Of a stretch of DNA of 64,000 bases, positions 50,076 through 63,450 are shown piece after piece. The notes beneath the pieces were generated by a model that was not told the origin of the DNA, made no database searches, and worked only from the letters and a program-made list of their open reading frames with translations. The position numbers and the translations under genes were made by a program. The stretch covers positions 5,332,001 to 5,396,000 of the forward strand of contig OY997589.1 in NCBI GenBank assembly GCA_963921825.1. The letters are read 5' to 3'. Each line of letters begins with the position of its first letter. Position 1 is the stretch's first letter. The stretch comes from Erodium maritimum (taxonomy: Eukaryota > Streptophyta > Magnoliopsida > Geraniales > Geraniaceae).

Positions 50076-50934
50076 AACGATAAAAAATGGAGCAGCAGAG
50101 CATCACTGTAGTATCATAAATGCATTTCCATCTGTATGTGATAAGGAAATGTTCACACTTGCAGGCATTTTCCCGGGATCCAAAATTAGCCAGGAATAAG
50201 ATAATAAACAAATCATATAAAGTAGGAGGCTCATAGAACTTTTACACAAAGATTTGAATTCCGGAAAGCAATCAAAGTTTGAGTCATCACATACACATTT
50301 GTATCCATATCCATGATACTGTTTTATGTTTTTTTTTAATTGTTTATTACGATTTTAGGTAGTTTTCTTAATGAATCAAGTTCTAAACAAAATACTCTTA
50401 CTTTAATCATCATAAAATCAATTCTTAAATCAAATATCTAAATCTATGTGTTTTTCCACAATCTACAAATCATGTTATGGTTTAGATTTCTCAATTGTTC
50501 ATTGTAATTATGCTAGTTTCCTCAACTAAACAAGCTCTAAAATAAGTGAGAAACTCCTATTTTCTTTCTTAAACATTATAGAATCATTTCGAAGGTCAAA
50601 TATCAAAATCTAAATTCATGATCTATTTTAGGTGTACCGTTCATTGTGATTTCAGCTAGATGATAAAATGAGTGTTCATGAAGTGTTATGTGTTGATAAA
50701 AAAATGTTTATGAATTGATAAATGTTTTCCATATACAACTGATAAATGTGGCATCCAGGGCTTATAAACGTTGTGTTCTAGGTGGGTAAAAAGTGTATAT
50801 GAGTTGATAAACATTTCAGAGTTGATAAACGTTTCACATATAAAGGTGATAAAAGTAGTGATTAGGGTTGATTACGCAATGTTCTAGGTTGATAAAAAAT
50901 ATTTCTGAGTTGATAAATATTTCACATAAAGTTG

Positions 50935-51360
50935 ACATGGTCTAGGCCTATGACCTACCCGAGGAGGCGCGCGCGATCCATGGGGGAAGTCAATGCAACG
51001 TCGTTGGGATCTACTATTTCGACGAGGGCAAGGTACCAAAGTCAAGGGTGGGCCCCGTACCTCCGGGTCCATGTCCAGCTTGATCTTTTCTGGCTACAAT
51101 TATGGTCTCCGACTGAGGTTTAAGGGTTACAAAGAGACGACCCGGGTTTGCCTCCAATATGAGTGGTTATCGGAATTCTGCTTCTGATGTGGCCGGTCGG
51201 GACATGTCATTCAGGCTATATCATAGATAGGCCGGTGATGGATATAGCGATAAGTCCGCCTCACTTCACATGGAGCCTTGACCTGATTATGTTAAGAGGC
51301 TCGTGTGAAGCCTCTATCCCTACCACTACAACCGAGCACTTCTACAACCATCATCTAAGG
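50935..51360 (+). pseudogene. LINE ORF1 fragment with zinc-knuckle
   Basis: From 51147 the frame reads VCLQYEWLSEFCF, a stop, then CGRSGHVIQA. This is the knuckle YExLxxFCxxCGxxGH of plant LINE ORF1 proteins, with one stop and the last Cys lost. Upstream frames are broken. Confidence 0.6.
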
Positions 51361-53629
51361 TCTTAAATAGGTTATGTTTTCCACCTTCGATATATTTGAG
51401 GCGTACTTATCGCCATGCATCAGACCGGGATGTAGGAATACCAAGGGACGAAAGACATGGACATGTTAGAAGGCCCAAAAAGCCCACGATCTAGAGCCCC
51501 AATTGATGAACTGGGATTTTGGTTAGTTTGAGTAAAGCCCATTCTAATAGCTTAAGAGGAACATGCGAATAAGCGGGCCTAAGTACCCAGACAAAGTATG
51601 CGGAACAACCTTGCCAAGAGGTACGAGTCCTCTAGGCAGGTGTAGGGCGGGAAGCTGGAGACCCGCTCTACATTTTCCCTGGCAAGTACTTTTTAGTCTC
51701 CTTCCGCGAGGTTGGGCATTCCGAATAATCCAAGTGATTGTCTAGTAGGAGTTAAGGAAAGTGTTGAACATACCTACTTCTCTGGCGTGTTTGGTGCTGA
51801 TTCTCCTAGAGCGAACATAAGCTTGTTCCACCTGCTGCTAAAAGTTCTCATCTGCCGCAACTTTGTTCTTGCTCCCCCACCGGCAACAACCGTTTCGTTT
51901 CCCCGACCACCGTTTGAGCTTGTATTGGCATTTGAATTCCATATCTACGTTTTCAGCGTTTTGGGCTATGTGTGGATTTCGTCTGGGTATCCGGCGTAGG
52001 TTGTTCTAGGAGTACTTTTCCTGGTCGTTCGTGGTGAGAACATTTTAATCAGCCCTTTATTTCTTTTATTGTTGGTTAAATACTGTCTTTTAGATTCAAT
52101 TTTGCGCTTTATTTCTTTTATCCCCGTCTTTTATGACGAGGATTCGTCTATTTATCTAAGTGTTGGCCTAGGACTAATCGTTTAAGCTTTTTGGCTTGAT
52201 TGTAACCGAGGCGATTATCATTTCTAGTGGTTTAGGTATTCCAGTGGTGGTTTGGCCACCGGTCTCGTACTTGTCGTTTTTTGCGGTATTGGCCACCGAC
52301 GTGTTAACGTCCCCCTTCTCTGCTTTGTGAGGGGTGGGAGGCGTCAAAGTTTTAGGGTATCTCCACAATTACAGATGATTTGGGGCTGATTGGTTGGATG
52401 TTGATGGTTTGGACTAAATCGTTGGTTGTTGTGTTTAGGCATCTGAAATTTTCATCGGAGCTTCATGTTTGTCAAATATGGTTCTTAGACCGTGTTTATT
52501 TGGGTTTTTATAAAACCCTTATTGAGTCGGTATTATGCCTATCGTACAAGCTTTAGATTTTTATGGTTTTGATTTTCCAGGATACTTATACTCTCTTGTT
52601 TATTTGTACTTTTTTTTCTCTTAAATACATCGGTCAATAATATTCTCACTTATTAAAAAAATCTTTTTATTAGCAGTATTTTGATCTTCTATTAGGTTGA
52701 TGCTGAGTAATATACCACTTATTTTCCTCAAAAAAAAAAGTTTTGTTATATGTATGTAATTAATGTGTATTATTTCAAGACTTTGCCTCTTTCCGGGCCC
52801 AAGTTTCTCCTAAGTAGATAGCAATTTCCGGAGACTTTAACAAAAGCCCATTTTTCAATTTTTACCTAAGCCCAACATACTCACAGGACTGGTCCTGCTC
52901 ACTCTTATAACAGTTGATCCTAACCAAACGGTAGGACCCTGGTTGCAAATGAATCCAGACAAATAATAACTGTTGGCTGAATTGTATATAGAATAGATAA
53001 TAGTGTATTTATGATAAGTTGGTGGACAATGAAATGTAGAGAAGTTGTCTTCTCAGGTTTTCATGGGACAAGACACTATAAATAGATTATCTTATACTAT
53101 GATTTTGTTTTTTCTCCTGTCCGTATTTCATCTATAGTTAATGGATTGATTTGCGCGTAGTTAGTATCTACGATATGACGAGTCAAAGATGTTCTTAGGA
53201 AGGTACATGGGAACCTTTGTATGCATGGTTATTTCGTTTATCGGGGAAAATCAAATAATCCTCAGAGTATCATTTTTTCATCATAAAGTCGCCTAGAAGT
53301 ATAAGCGAAAATTACAAAACTATCTAGACTATTTTTGATATTTGAACTAAAAGTAACAAAAAAATCTAACTATGATAATTTCCTAGTATATGGATGGCCC
53401 GGATGAAAAATCATATGATATTTTAGAAGATTATTTGATTTTCGCGTATAATTCTAGACGGATTTATAATACTATCCACGTTTCTTTTATAATATTATCC
53501 ATGTTTATTAATACACCTTATGGAATATGAATTGTTTGATCTAAATTAATCAACTGAACAATTATGTTATGTAATGTATGGCTAGCTTGAGTCTAAGTTG
53601 TATGATTATTATTTTATTTCTTTGAAAAT
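51361..53629. other. Retroelement-derived and AT-rich spacer
   Basis: Around 52000-52660 there is a GTATTGGCCACCGACG block and an ending TATTAAAAAAATC that recall tail family B. The rest shows no supported feature. Confidence 0.35.
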
Positions 53630-53830
53630 TAAAGAGGAGTGTTCGTCATATATTATACATCAAGTGAAGATGTATCTATAATATGTTGAAACGAATAAAA
53701 CAAAAAGTAATATTATACACTCTAAACTTACTAGATAATAGTTCTACAAATTTCAAACCTAAACAGTGGAACATAATACGTATAAACAGTGTAATAAACT
53801 TTCATACCACACTTGCAATGTATGTCGTTA
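53630..53830. repeat. Dispersed repeat, copy 1 (second at 59430-59625)
   Basis: Shares GTCATATATTATA, GTGAAGAT, ATATTATACACTCTAAACTT and CATACCACACTTGCAA with 59430-59625, in the same order and orientation. Confidence 0.7.
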
Positions 53831-54111
53831 TTTGACGGAAAATGCTGTCGACCGGCTAGAGCAATACAACACGTCGAACCTGGGACAACGCCAAGCTTCC
53901 AGATTTGAGGTAGAGAGGCACGAAGCAAGATCGCCCACGCTCAGGATCTGTAGGGAGAAGTCCCACCGGAGCACCAAAGGGCAAGCAAAGGAGAAACAAA
54001 GCGAAGCAACACTGAGCGAGGAAGGAGGAAAGAGGGGGAAAGAGTGATTTATGGGAGGAAGAAGAAGAAAGGAGAGGGGGTCGGTAGGTTGAGAGAGGAT
54101 TTTTTTTTGGC

Positions 54112-54136
54112 GGGGGGGGGGGGGGGGGGGGGGGGG
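54112..54136. repeat. Poly-G tract of 25 bases
   Basis: An unbroken G-run after a T-run and GGC, closely like 14099-14124. The exact length is uncertain in any assembly. Confidence 0.9.
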
Positions 54137-56166
54137 TGGGATAACTAAATAAATTTTTAGAATTTATTTTTTCAAAAATATGTAAAAACAAAAAAAACAT
54201 ATATAAATCATATTTTATAATTAAAATTATATATATAAATAAAAATATTTAAAAAGTAATTATAAAAATAATTTTTCAAAAAATAAATCAGATTTAAAAA
54301 TTAATTTTTTTCCATAAATCTATTTCAATAATTTAATTTTTAATTAAAAATATATATATAAAAAAGTGGGATCAGAGTTTAAGAGAAATTTGGGGTTGGA
54401 TTTAGGTCTGGAGAGATTTAATTAGGGTTATATAAATAAGGGTATTTATGAAAAACTGAACAATAAATGGATGGAAAAATTGGACGGAAGAGGTAAATCA
54501 TTATACGCGGTAACATGAGTATGTATAAGTTAAGAAAACATGAGGGTACTCATCAGATAATCATGTCAACTTGAGGGTAGATAATTGTAATGATCCCTTA
54601 TTTATTTATCGTAATAGAATGACTTTTATCTTGAAAACATGGGGAATCATAATCTTATAGTAATTTTCTAAAATACGACTAGTAAAATTTAAAAGAAAAG
54701 CAATTGAAGAACGAATGTAATTGCGTGTGCACCCTATATTTTTTGCAATGACAAAATTATTGTTAGGAAAAATTTAACTTTAATACCCTGCAAAATATTT
54801 AATTTCACTTTGATAACCTCGCATAAATTTTTTGCACTTTCATACCTAAACCAAACATTTAATTTCATTTTGGTACCCAACCGTTAACTTTCTGTTAGTT
54901 TGGATGGAAAAAGTTAAAAAGACCATAATACCCCTAACTATTACTCAATTTTTCAAACTCATGTCATTGGTTCAGAATTTGAAAATAAGTGAAATGACAA
55001 CAATACCCTCCATTGTTAGGGTATGAAAATGAAAATTTCACTACTTTTAACAATGTTGTCACCGATAGAAACGAGAAGGAGAGGCGATTGTTTTTAAGGG
55101 AGTAGGGTTCTGGAGAGGTTTTGATCCTTCTTATGTCTTCTTCATTGCTCTTTATTCGACAACAACCCACCTTATCATTTTTTGGAATGACCTGGCTTCA
55201 TCCATTCATTGATCTCGACCATTATCGTACGATAAGGGCCAGATTCAAGGAACCTACTGGGATCCCATCCCTTATACAACATGTGATGCTCATCGTGGAT
55301 TAGTCCTAACAACATTGTTTATGTTGTTAGCATATTGAGTCGATATGCACAACCCTAATGAAGGGAATCCAAATGCTCTTCCCTCTATTGAAATGTGGAT
55401 TTGTTTTTGCATTATAGTTAATTTTCAGTTGTGGTAGAAGGATCAGGTTATGCTAACTAGGTTTCAAACAAGGATGAAATCAACTCAACTAGAGGTTACG
55501 TGTTCATTTTAAGGGTAGATAACCCGTTTCAGCATGTAGTTTGACTTCATTGACCTCGGGTTTGAGGGACAAGAAGTAAACTAGTTGAGGAACTTATTGA
55601 CAAAGGTGCATGTATCGGGAAGACCGGCTCTGCCATTTTCCTGCATTGTGATTCGCGATCAGTTATCATAGTTGTCGTTACAAATTAGCGAAACCCTAAC
55701 GTTGTAATATCAAGAAGCCGGTGGAGGGTTTATGATCGTTTCCAGGCATCTTAGGAAAAAGGTGGTATATGTTTTCTAGCGAGCTGTTGAGTTTTATTGA
55801 TTTTAGCTGGTTTGTGGTTTTTTTGGATAAGGTTGTGCTTTGTTTACTGTACTTTAAATATGTTGTATTGATAGGTTCATTTCCCCTATGACCCAACTTG
55901 AGTGGTGAAGAGCTTTATAAAACTTCACCGATCAAAAATAAGTTAGCAAAAGGCCGATAAACGGGGAATTAGGAGCTACATTTTAGTACAACAAAATTTC
56001 ACATATACCATTTCATACTCGAAACTAATAAGCTCGTTGGTAAGAGAGTTTAAGAAGCAAAACTCAAACCCATATATAGGAATATGTTCACATAAAATAC
56101 TGCTATGAATACATATTGCAAATGTTGATAAGTCCTAATTAAGCCGCCTTTGCTCATTGTACAGTT
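54137..56166. other. AT-rich spacer with a MULE-like TIR fragment
   Basis: 54760-54960 has AATACCCTGCAAAATATTTA, TTTCATTTTGGTACCC and AACCGTTAACTTTCTG, similar to the ends of the long-TIR element at 18341-19859. The remainder holds no supported gene. Confidence 0.4.
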
Positions 56167-57230
56167 TCAGAAACTACTGAACAAATTATCATACTCATCG
56201 TATTGTTCTACACCGAAAACACCAGTATAAGGAGGAGGAGACAGAAACCCAGTTGGGTACATCATTCCTTCGGTCGAAAAATCATTATTTAGCATCAACA
56301 TACTTTCCGACAAGAACGGCTCCGACCAGAAACTATCCAATGTCTCCGAAAAATCTTCAACCCTAAAGTTGTAATCCGGGGACATGTCGGAGAATTCCAT
56401 CTGAGGTTGTTGTGGGGAACAAGAAGCTTCATTAGAGGAGCTTGTTCCATTGATTTTATGTGTTGTTGGGTCTTGATGATGCATATTGATACCTTCCTCT
56501 TCTACTTCACTGTCTGTGCATTGCGAAAAATCATCGTTCGGGGTGGTTTCGTTGCTTGTTGTTTGAAGGGTTGAGCCAATATTGCCTAGGTTTGTTTCAT
56601 GGCTTGTCATGTTCGGAGTCATGACTTGCTTCTTGAGATATGTGTGCCAATGATTCTTCACCTCGTTGTCTGTTCTTCCCGGGAGCTGGGCAGCTATGGC
56701 TGACCATCTGTTTACGCATCAAAAAGTTTTGAAATATGGTAACTATTTGACCTAAACATCAATCTTGCATGTATATATGTTTGGATTTTGGAATATAGAT
56801 CTAAGTTAGTACCTATTTCCCAACTTCTCATGTAGTTTGATGATTATGTCCTCTTCTTCCTTGCTGTAGTTCCCTCTTTTGATGTTCGGCCTCAGATAAT
56901 TCATCCATCTCAGCCTGCAACTTTTCCCGCACCTCGCTAAACCTGCATACACAGCATGAGCAAGTTCAGATTTCGGAATTAAAAGCCTGAACTAGCTCTA
57001 ATCTGTTTTGCAGTTTTTATTAAAGAACCAACTCAATTAAAAGCTGAATCTGATACAAAAACTACTATACAATTATCTGTATGGTTTCTCAAATTACCTG
57101 CATATTTAGGAAGTTGGCGCCAGTTCCAGCAACCATACTTAGTGACATACTCACTTAGCTTCTTGTCTTCCTCCGGAGTCCATGTCCCCTTCTTGAGTCC
57201 AGATTTGTCATAGCCTGGAGTCCTAACCAT
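56167..57230 (-). CDS. R2R3-MYB transcription factor (subgroup 2-like), gene 2
   Basis: Three exons: 57230-57098, 56942-56813 and 56707-56167, GT/AG borders, phases 1 and 2, 267 residues. The start [17 protein letters not shown] leads into R2 ([23 protein letters not shown]). R3 runs [20 protein letters not shown] to [18 protein letters not shown]. Exon 1 and 2 lengths equal those of the MYB at 39021-40207, and both proteins share FW(S/T)EPF near the C-terminus (here [10 protein letters not shown]), recalling the subgroup 2 motif. As in gene 1, the bHLH-interaction signature is incomplete (DIIIK). A nuclear DNA-binding regulator is expected; its targets are unknown. Confidence 0.93.
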
Positions 57231-57318
57231 GATCTCTGGTTCTTTCCTGCTTATTTCCTTATTTCTTTGGTGTTCTTGGATGGCATATAAAGCTCCTTAT
57301 AACTTTGAAAGTCTCACC

Positions 57319-57328
57319 TATTTATATA
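57319..57328 (-). promoter_or_regulatory. TATA box of MYB gene 2
   Basis: TATATAAATAGG on the minus strand, about 89-98 bases upstream of the ATG at 57230. Confidence 0.55.
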
Positions 57329-58119
57329 TGCATGTGATTGTACAGTACCCAAACGTGTTTCACATAGTATTCTTTGGATTTTACAATTTCAGATGATTTT
57401 CTTTTAGGAGTTTTTATATTGGAGCAAATTGGGATAGAATAATGAAGACAGTAGGAATTGAAGTCTTGGTCTAAAAATAGAGTCCATCCGAGAAGATTCA
57501 TGTACGTGGAAGTCACTATCAGCTTTAGTGACTTGGTCTTTACATGTTTTGTAGAAGCATGTCAAGTTTTATTAGACTTTAAGTCGCAATCACACACTGT
57601 AACTCCATGCAATGTCATTTCTAGGCATCTTCATATATATGGTTCAGGTTCACCGTACTTGTTCCAATGATTACTGTTGACTCTCTAAATTTCAGATGCC
57701 TTTGGCCGCTCCATTGCTTTGCGTTTTTCTGTTTGTGGCCGCGTAATTTGTTGCACTGCGTAGTTGCAAGTGTTACGCGGTAGGTATAATTTTGATACAA
57801 TATATTTTAGTTAATATGGGTTAAATATATTTAACCCATATTATTTTTTTGCCTAATAAAATTTTTCGCTTATAAAAAAAACAATAATATGGGTTAAATA
57901 TACGGTTACATTGATTATCATAAAAACGGTATTTAAATAAAAAGGCGGGACGGATTTTTAAAAAAATAAACGGGGTATATTGTAAATAAAAAATTGTTTA
58001 CAAGCAAAAAAACAATAAACACTTAAATGACATAAATGAAAATGAGTTCCCAACAATAATGAACCTCATAGAAAAGTAAAGAGTTCAATACACTGAACCA
58101 TCTCACTGAGATGTCTGGA
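57329..58119. other. Spacer upstream of MYB gene 2
   Basis: Probable promoter-proximal DNA, then AT-rich sequence with TATGGGTTAAATATATTTAACCCATA, an inverted repeat near 57816-57842. No gene. Confidence 0.45.
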
Positions 58120-59130
58120 AGAGGATACTACGGTAACGTTGATGACACCGATACAACGAGTTTAAACTGAAAGCTAGGGTAGAGTAGACCCATTGCCGGA
58201 AAAGTACTATGGTGGACTGAGTACTCCCCCAGGTTGCCAGCGTGCGCCCACCCCCTGAAATGATAATGGTTGGGCTCCAAACCCGGGATTGTGATCTCCG
58301 AGAAGGTAGGGAAGTACCTTGTCAGTTCTTGGTGGAACCTCTGACACCTTACGTCTAGAGGGGTAGTGAATCCGGCCGACCCCCCTCTGGACCACCTCGG
58401 CTTCATTCAACGAGGCGAGGGTGCTTAAAGCCCCCCACTGTTGCAACTAGCTTCCCTTTTGTTCATGTGGAAATCAAAATATCAGATGGGAATCACCAGA
58501 TCCGGTTTCCTTCTTGGGTTCCCTCTTACATGGTCTGTCCCGGGTCACCTCACCCATCTATTTCAGATCGGGCATGGGCCTCCCCGCCACACTTCGGGTC
58601 GGGTGGTAAGATGTAAGAGTTGGACGACCTGCTGCCCAAAGGACTCGGCCTATTGAGTGTTGCTGAGGGCCCAATCCCGGAAGCCTTGTTTTCGGAGCCC
58701 TAGATGGACCTACACCCTCACGCCATCGCCAAGGCTTCCTTACCCTAAGTTCCTCCTGTGTTCTACCCAGAACACCAAAGGATTCTGGAACTATTTGCAG
58801 TCACCTCTGGAAGATTACCCCCATACACTATCAAAACCACCGCCGGAGTTCGAAGTACAAACCTAACCTTATTCTTACGGCCTCTTTTCCCTCTGGAGAA
58901 TGCTGGGGTTCCTTGTTCCACCGCCCTGGTGATGGAAAGCACTCGATCTTGCTGCTCCTACAACGATGCCCCATCGGAGATCGATGACAGCTGATCGGGA
59001 GATCGACTTGTAGCCTGAGACAGCGAGAGTAGAGATACCAAAAATAACGCCCTGAGCGACCTTGCTCCCTCCCCATCGTTTCTCGATGAATGGTGGCTGT
59101 CAGAATCAGTTGAAAGAGTTGTCGCCATTT
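58120..59130 (-). other. GC-rich degenerate retroelement-like region
   Basis: On the minus strand, after TTTTGCGAAAA, an ATG near 59130 opens MATTLSTDSDSHHSSRN and runs about 56 codons before a stop; other frames follow to 58128. No domain recognised. GC content and the short-leader-plus-ATG layout resemble the LINE-like remnants in the window. Confidence 0.35.
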
Positions 59131-59429
59131 TTCGCAAAACCCTAATTTACAGTGGAAAACAATAGCCGCTGGTTTCTTCTATTTCTTTTCTAACTTCATG
59201 GCTCACTTTCTCAAACATGTAACTAAAAGGCGAGATGTATTAGTTATCGGTGAGATTGAGCTTAAATTTTTGGATCTTTGGATCTAAATTCTAATCTAAC
59301 ATATTTGTCCCATCTTCACATGCTAAAACATAGGTCTTGTGTTGATAAAGAAAACTTCAAGAATATATAAACAATAGCTATAAATGGAGAAATAAATGGT
59401 ATTACTGGGGATATCAGTCTTTTTAAGTT

Positions 59430-59625
59430 ACAGAGAAGTGTTTGTCATATATTATATATCAACGTGAAGATATACACATATAATTTGTTGAACACACAAA
59501 ATAAATAATAATATTATACACTCTAAACTTGGTAGACAATAGTATCACAGAGTCCAAACCGAACATCGCACCCTAATATACACAAACGGTGTAACAAACG
59601 TGCATACCACACTTGCAAATAATGC
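59430..59625. repeat. Dispersed repeat, copy 2 (first at 53630-53830)
   Basis: See 53630-53830; this copy keeps the order and orientation, with ATATTATACACTCTAAACTT and CATACCACACTTGCAA intact. Confidence 0.7.
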
Positions 59626-61089
59626 ATTTATTAGCCTAGAGTGTGCACATGGACCGTTTGTCACCTCCAGTATGTGATCTCCAGTCCATAAGAAGATGCC
59701 CATTCTTACCTCTACATGTGAGGAGGGTGTTGAAGTTCAACCCAAAATTAACATTTTAGTTGTAGAAATCTGACTTGTTTCGATTTCTTTCGTTTCCATG
59801 TTTATTGTTAGTAGGGGCCCGTCGGTTAGTTTAGGTGTATGCCTCTGATGGGTAGTTATTGGTCTATGAGCCACTATTGGAAATCGAGAGGTTTCTGTTT
59901 CTTTGGGTTTTGAGTTTCTGTGATTTTGGCCACTGGTCTATCTCTACCGTTCAGCGGTGTTGGTATCCTTCAACTCTCTTAGTTGGGCCCTCGGTGAGAT
60001 ACAATGTTTTCTTCAAGTACGTATATGGTTTGGGGTGTTCTGAGGGGTGGTCGGCTGTCTTTTTTGGGCTTCATAATTGGAAAATCAAGGTTGTAGACCT
60101 TCTTTTTTGTGAGTTTCATGGTATCAAAATTCGAATTCTAAATCTTCTTTTATGCTTAATGGTTGTAAAATCTGATAATAAGATCTTGGATGAGGTTCCT
60201 TTTATATGAATTTACTCTCTTCTTTACTACTCTTGTTGGGGTTATTTTGACACTAAGATTCCAAGTCAGTACTCAAGTTTGTAATTGGTTCTTTGGTTTG
60301 ATTCTTTGAATGAAACTATCAGTGGTTTGAGGTGCATGTAACATGCTCATATCTGTTAGTTGGAGATGAGACTCGTTCATCTCCCTGATTTTGAATTCTA
60401 CAGGTAGAATTTATTTATATATATACTCATTTTCTTTTTCCGAAGACGTTTTATTTATATATTTACTTAATGGATCGAAAAACAAAATTTACAAATTATA
60501 CAAAAAGAACATGCACTAAATGTTTTCAAGCTAAGCTAAAATATAATTGAGATATTACTTTACAACAGAAAAAAAAATACGATGTTTGAATCATAGTGGG
60601 ATAAAAAGAGAAGCAGATGAAAAAAGTGATCATAATGTTTTCATGTACTTAAAAAAGAGTCCAAAATTCAGTGTCCCATGGTTCAAATATTCGTCGTGTC
60701 ATCGTCAACCATGTAATCAAAGACGAAACATGGTGTCGGGTCAACAATTATGATACAGAGCCGTTTCACATTGGTTTATGACACAACACGGTCCCTCTTT
60801 GTTTAGGCCCTGTTTCCATCAGATAACACACTAACACTCAATAACTCGGCAGTCAAAGTAAACAGTCTTCGTTCATATGCAAGGACGACTTATAGACTTC
60901 TGAAAAAAATACGGAGCATCACAATTATAATTTCAAAGAAATTCATCTCTTATTTAATTTAATCTCTAATATATATAATCTCATACTATGTCAAAAACAG
61001 AATACGTGGATGTTAGCTGTTTGACTTTAGTCTCATTAAACCTAATAATTTTACCAATATTTATAATTAGGGCATAGTCAAATGGGAAG
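59626..61089. other. Spacer with weak tail-family-B similarity
   Basis: 59800-60400 has AGCGGTGTTGGTATCC and a T-rich 3' part that recall family B. No flanking duplication or gene was found. Confidence 0.3.
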
Positions 61090-61207
61090 GACATATGTCC
61101 TCCTCAAATTTAGAGTTTTAAAATTATTAAATGATTCATATTATTCCGGTTCTAATTCTAATTAATATGCAAAAACAACTGGTTAGAGTATGAGGAGGAC
61201 ATATGTC
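61090..61207. repeat. 17-bp perfect inverted repeat
   Basis: GACATATGTCCTCCTCA (61090-61106) is mirrored by TGAGGAGGACATATGTC (61191-61207), with 84 bases between. It may be the ends of a tiny MITE; no target duplication was identified. Confidence 0.6.
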
Positions 61208-61299
61208 GAGCTACAGAACGCTTGACAAAGAAGTCGAGTTTGAGTCGAATGTTTTAAGTTTCGCGAGTCATCTCGTTCATATTGAATAAAATATATAGT

Positions 61300-63450
61300 T
61301 TATTTAATTAACTCAAATGGATATTCATTGATACGGGAGATAACATGGAACAATTTGGTAATGGAAATGATAAAAAATAAAACGGTGAGACAGAGTCCCG
61401 AACAATAAATTCGAGACACGAGCCTTATGACTAACATACCGGGTATTCTAGGTAAAAATAGAGGGGGTAGATCCTCTTGGTGATGGACACATGGTCGTAG
61501 CTCATTTTTCTCTTTTCTTGACTTGACCTGAAAATGCATATGGTGTTTGAGAAACACACTGATATCTTGACAGAGACCTTTTTGGGACAGCTGAGGGAAT
61601 GTAGGGCATCCAGGGAGAACACCAGAAAATGGGGGAGGGTTGGGGTCGAGATGGCTTTGGCCTTGAAAGGGTGGGGTATGCGTCCTCATACACACCTCGT
61701 TGCTCGATCTCACACTCATTAAGACAGACGAGGTTGCTTCGCTGCCCCCGCCTTCGTATCCTCTAGGCCCCTCTTCTTTTTCCAGAGGGGTGTGGCCATC
61801 CTTTCCTCAGGGAGTTGGAGCTTTTCCTTACACCTACGATTCGGCCTGGCGCCCAAGGTAGGGACTTAAGCCGGGGAGGCTTGCAAGTTCCAAGAGCGGA
61901 ATAGAAACCTCTTTTGGTTAGGAAGGAGGTCTTGTGGTACCTCGGCCTCGAGTATCCGCACCGTGGAAGCTACAAATGATGGATTGGACAGAGGGGGAAC
62001 GTTCTTCCGGCTCCACGTGTGTGTCGAGGCGATAGCCAATAAGTATTTTGCTGGAATGGTGGATAGCGGACTAATGGTCCAAAGCCCGATGGAATGTCAG
62101 ACCGAGTTGGGGGAAAGGCGTTTCTCTATGGCCCAAAGCCTGGAAAGATGTGCTGGGAGATGGGATGGGAGCCATGGAGGTTCCAACTAATCTATACGGA
62201 TCCCTATTCGTAGGTTGGAATCTCCTTTATCATCATGAATAGATCAAAGCGAAGGGTCACCAGGATTTGCAGGTCCTTCACTCGAGGTAACGCCATTTCC
62301 AGGTACCTAATGCAACCGCATTGGAAATAGAAGCATGAGAGCCTCTCATATTACAGGCGTGCCTGGACCGGTGTCACATGCCTTAATATCAGTATGCGAG
62401 TCGAGTGACGGAGGGGCATGGCCAAATCCATCTAAAAACGCACCTCAAGGTTCCTCCACAGGCTAGGCCTACAACGTCCGTCCAAGCATCCACGAAACCC
62501 TTAAGCACCTCCCCCACCTGGAAACCCGTTTCGTTTTTTAGGTCGTCCGAGGATAGGTTGAACAACCGATCCCACATTTGGATGCGATAGAATATGAGGG
62601 TAGTCATATTGATGTGCGGCCTAATATCCTCCATAATAAGGGGTGCCTTTTGTAGGACCAAGGTTCCCCTGTACGAATCTGGCCTTTCTCTGCTTGAAAG
62701 GTAAAGAAAAACTCAAAGATCCCCCAACCTAGGTCATTGATAACGAGGCCAACATGATGCTTGACCTTCATCATTAAGCCCTTTATGGATGGTCGATCAT
62801 ATAGGCGCAACGTGAATAGCCTGTCTGCTAGGCCAAACATCGTGTGTGCTCTGTCTTGATCCGCTCTTAGGTCACGTGGGATCGAGATCACCCTGTCCTC
62901 CTCCGTATGCATGGTAAGTGCGTAAAAATCACTCTTAGAGGGATATGAGGTCCTCCATCGAACATAGGGATGCAGCCGCGGGTATCACCTCAGAAGATGG
63001 GTCGGCCATGGTGGTGGTTCGAATGTCGAGGATTTGAGATCCGAGCGGTTGTGTGGTCTAAGCGGCTAGCAAGGTGGTCGGGAAAGAGGACATCGGTGTC
63101 ACCATAAGGGAGATGGAACCTTCTCAAGCCATATCCTACAACAACGCCACAGGGCGGGAGGTCGAGGCCATACCCGTCGTCGGTGTCACCACAGGATGAG
63201 GAGAAGACAAAGATACGGTCGGCGTCGCCACCAAGAGAGGATGGAGAAGCATAGGAGAAGGTCGAGATGCCCTCTCCATCAATTATAAATGGAGCCATGG
63301 GTATGACATGGGTCATCTCGAGTATCAGATCAACGTGGGGGATAAGATACAAATAGAGACAGATGGTCACGTAACTGGGCGCAGAGGTCTCAAAGGTCTG
63401 AGAGTAGGATAGACAGACAATACTATTAAAGAGGAGCATGAAAGAAAGAT
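61300..63450 (-). pseudogene. LINE ORF1 pseudogene, minus strand
   Basis: Read 5' to 3' on the minus strand: an N-terminal open stretch (to 62990), then VISIPRDLRADQDRA...LADRLFTLRLYDRPS and GEPWSYKRHPLLW (62912-62604), matching the DUF4283 core of plant LINE ORF1 (VGKxLxxRPxN ... GPWSF). Next come MWDRLFNLSSDDL...VGEVLKGFVD (62661-62389) and a decayed zinc-knuckle YERLSCFYFQCGCIRYLE (62350-62300) in which the His is lost. Frames change between blocks. The 3' end near 61330 has no reverse transcriptase before it, so this is an ORF1-only remnant. It is related to the fragment at 49420-49660. Confidence 0.65.
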
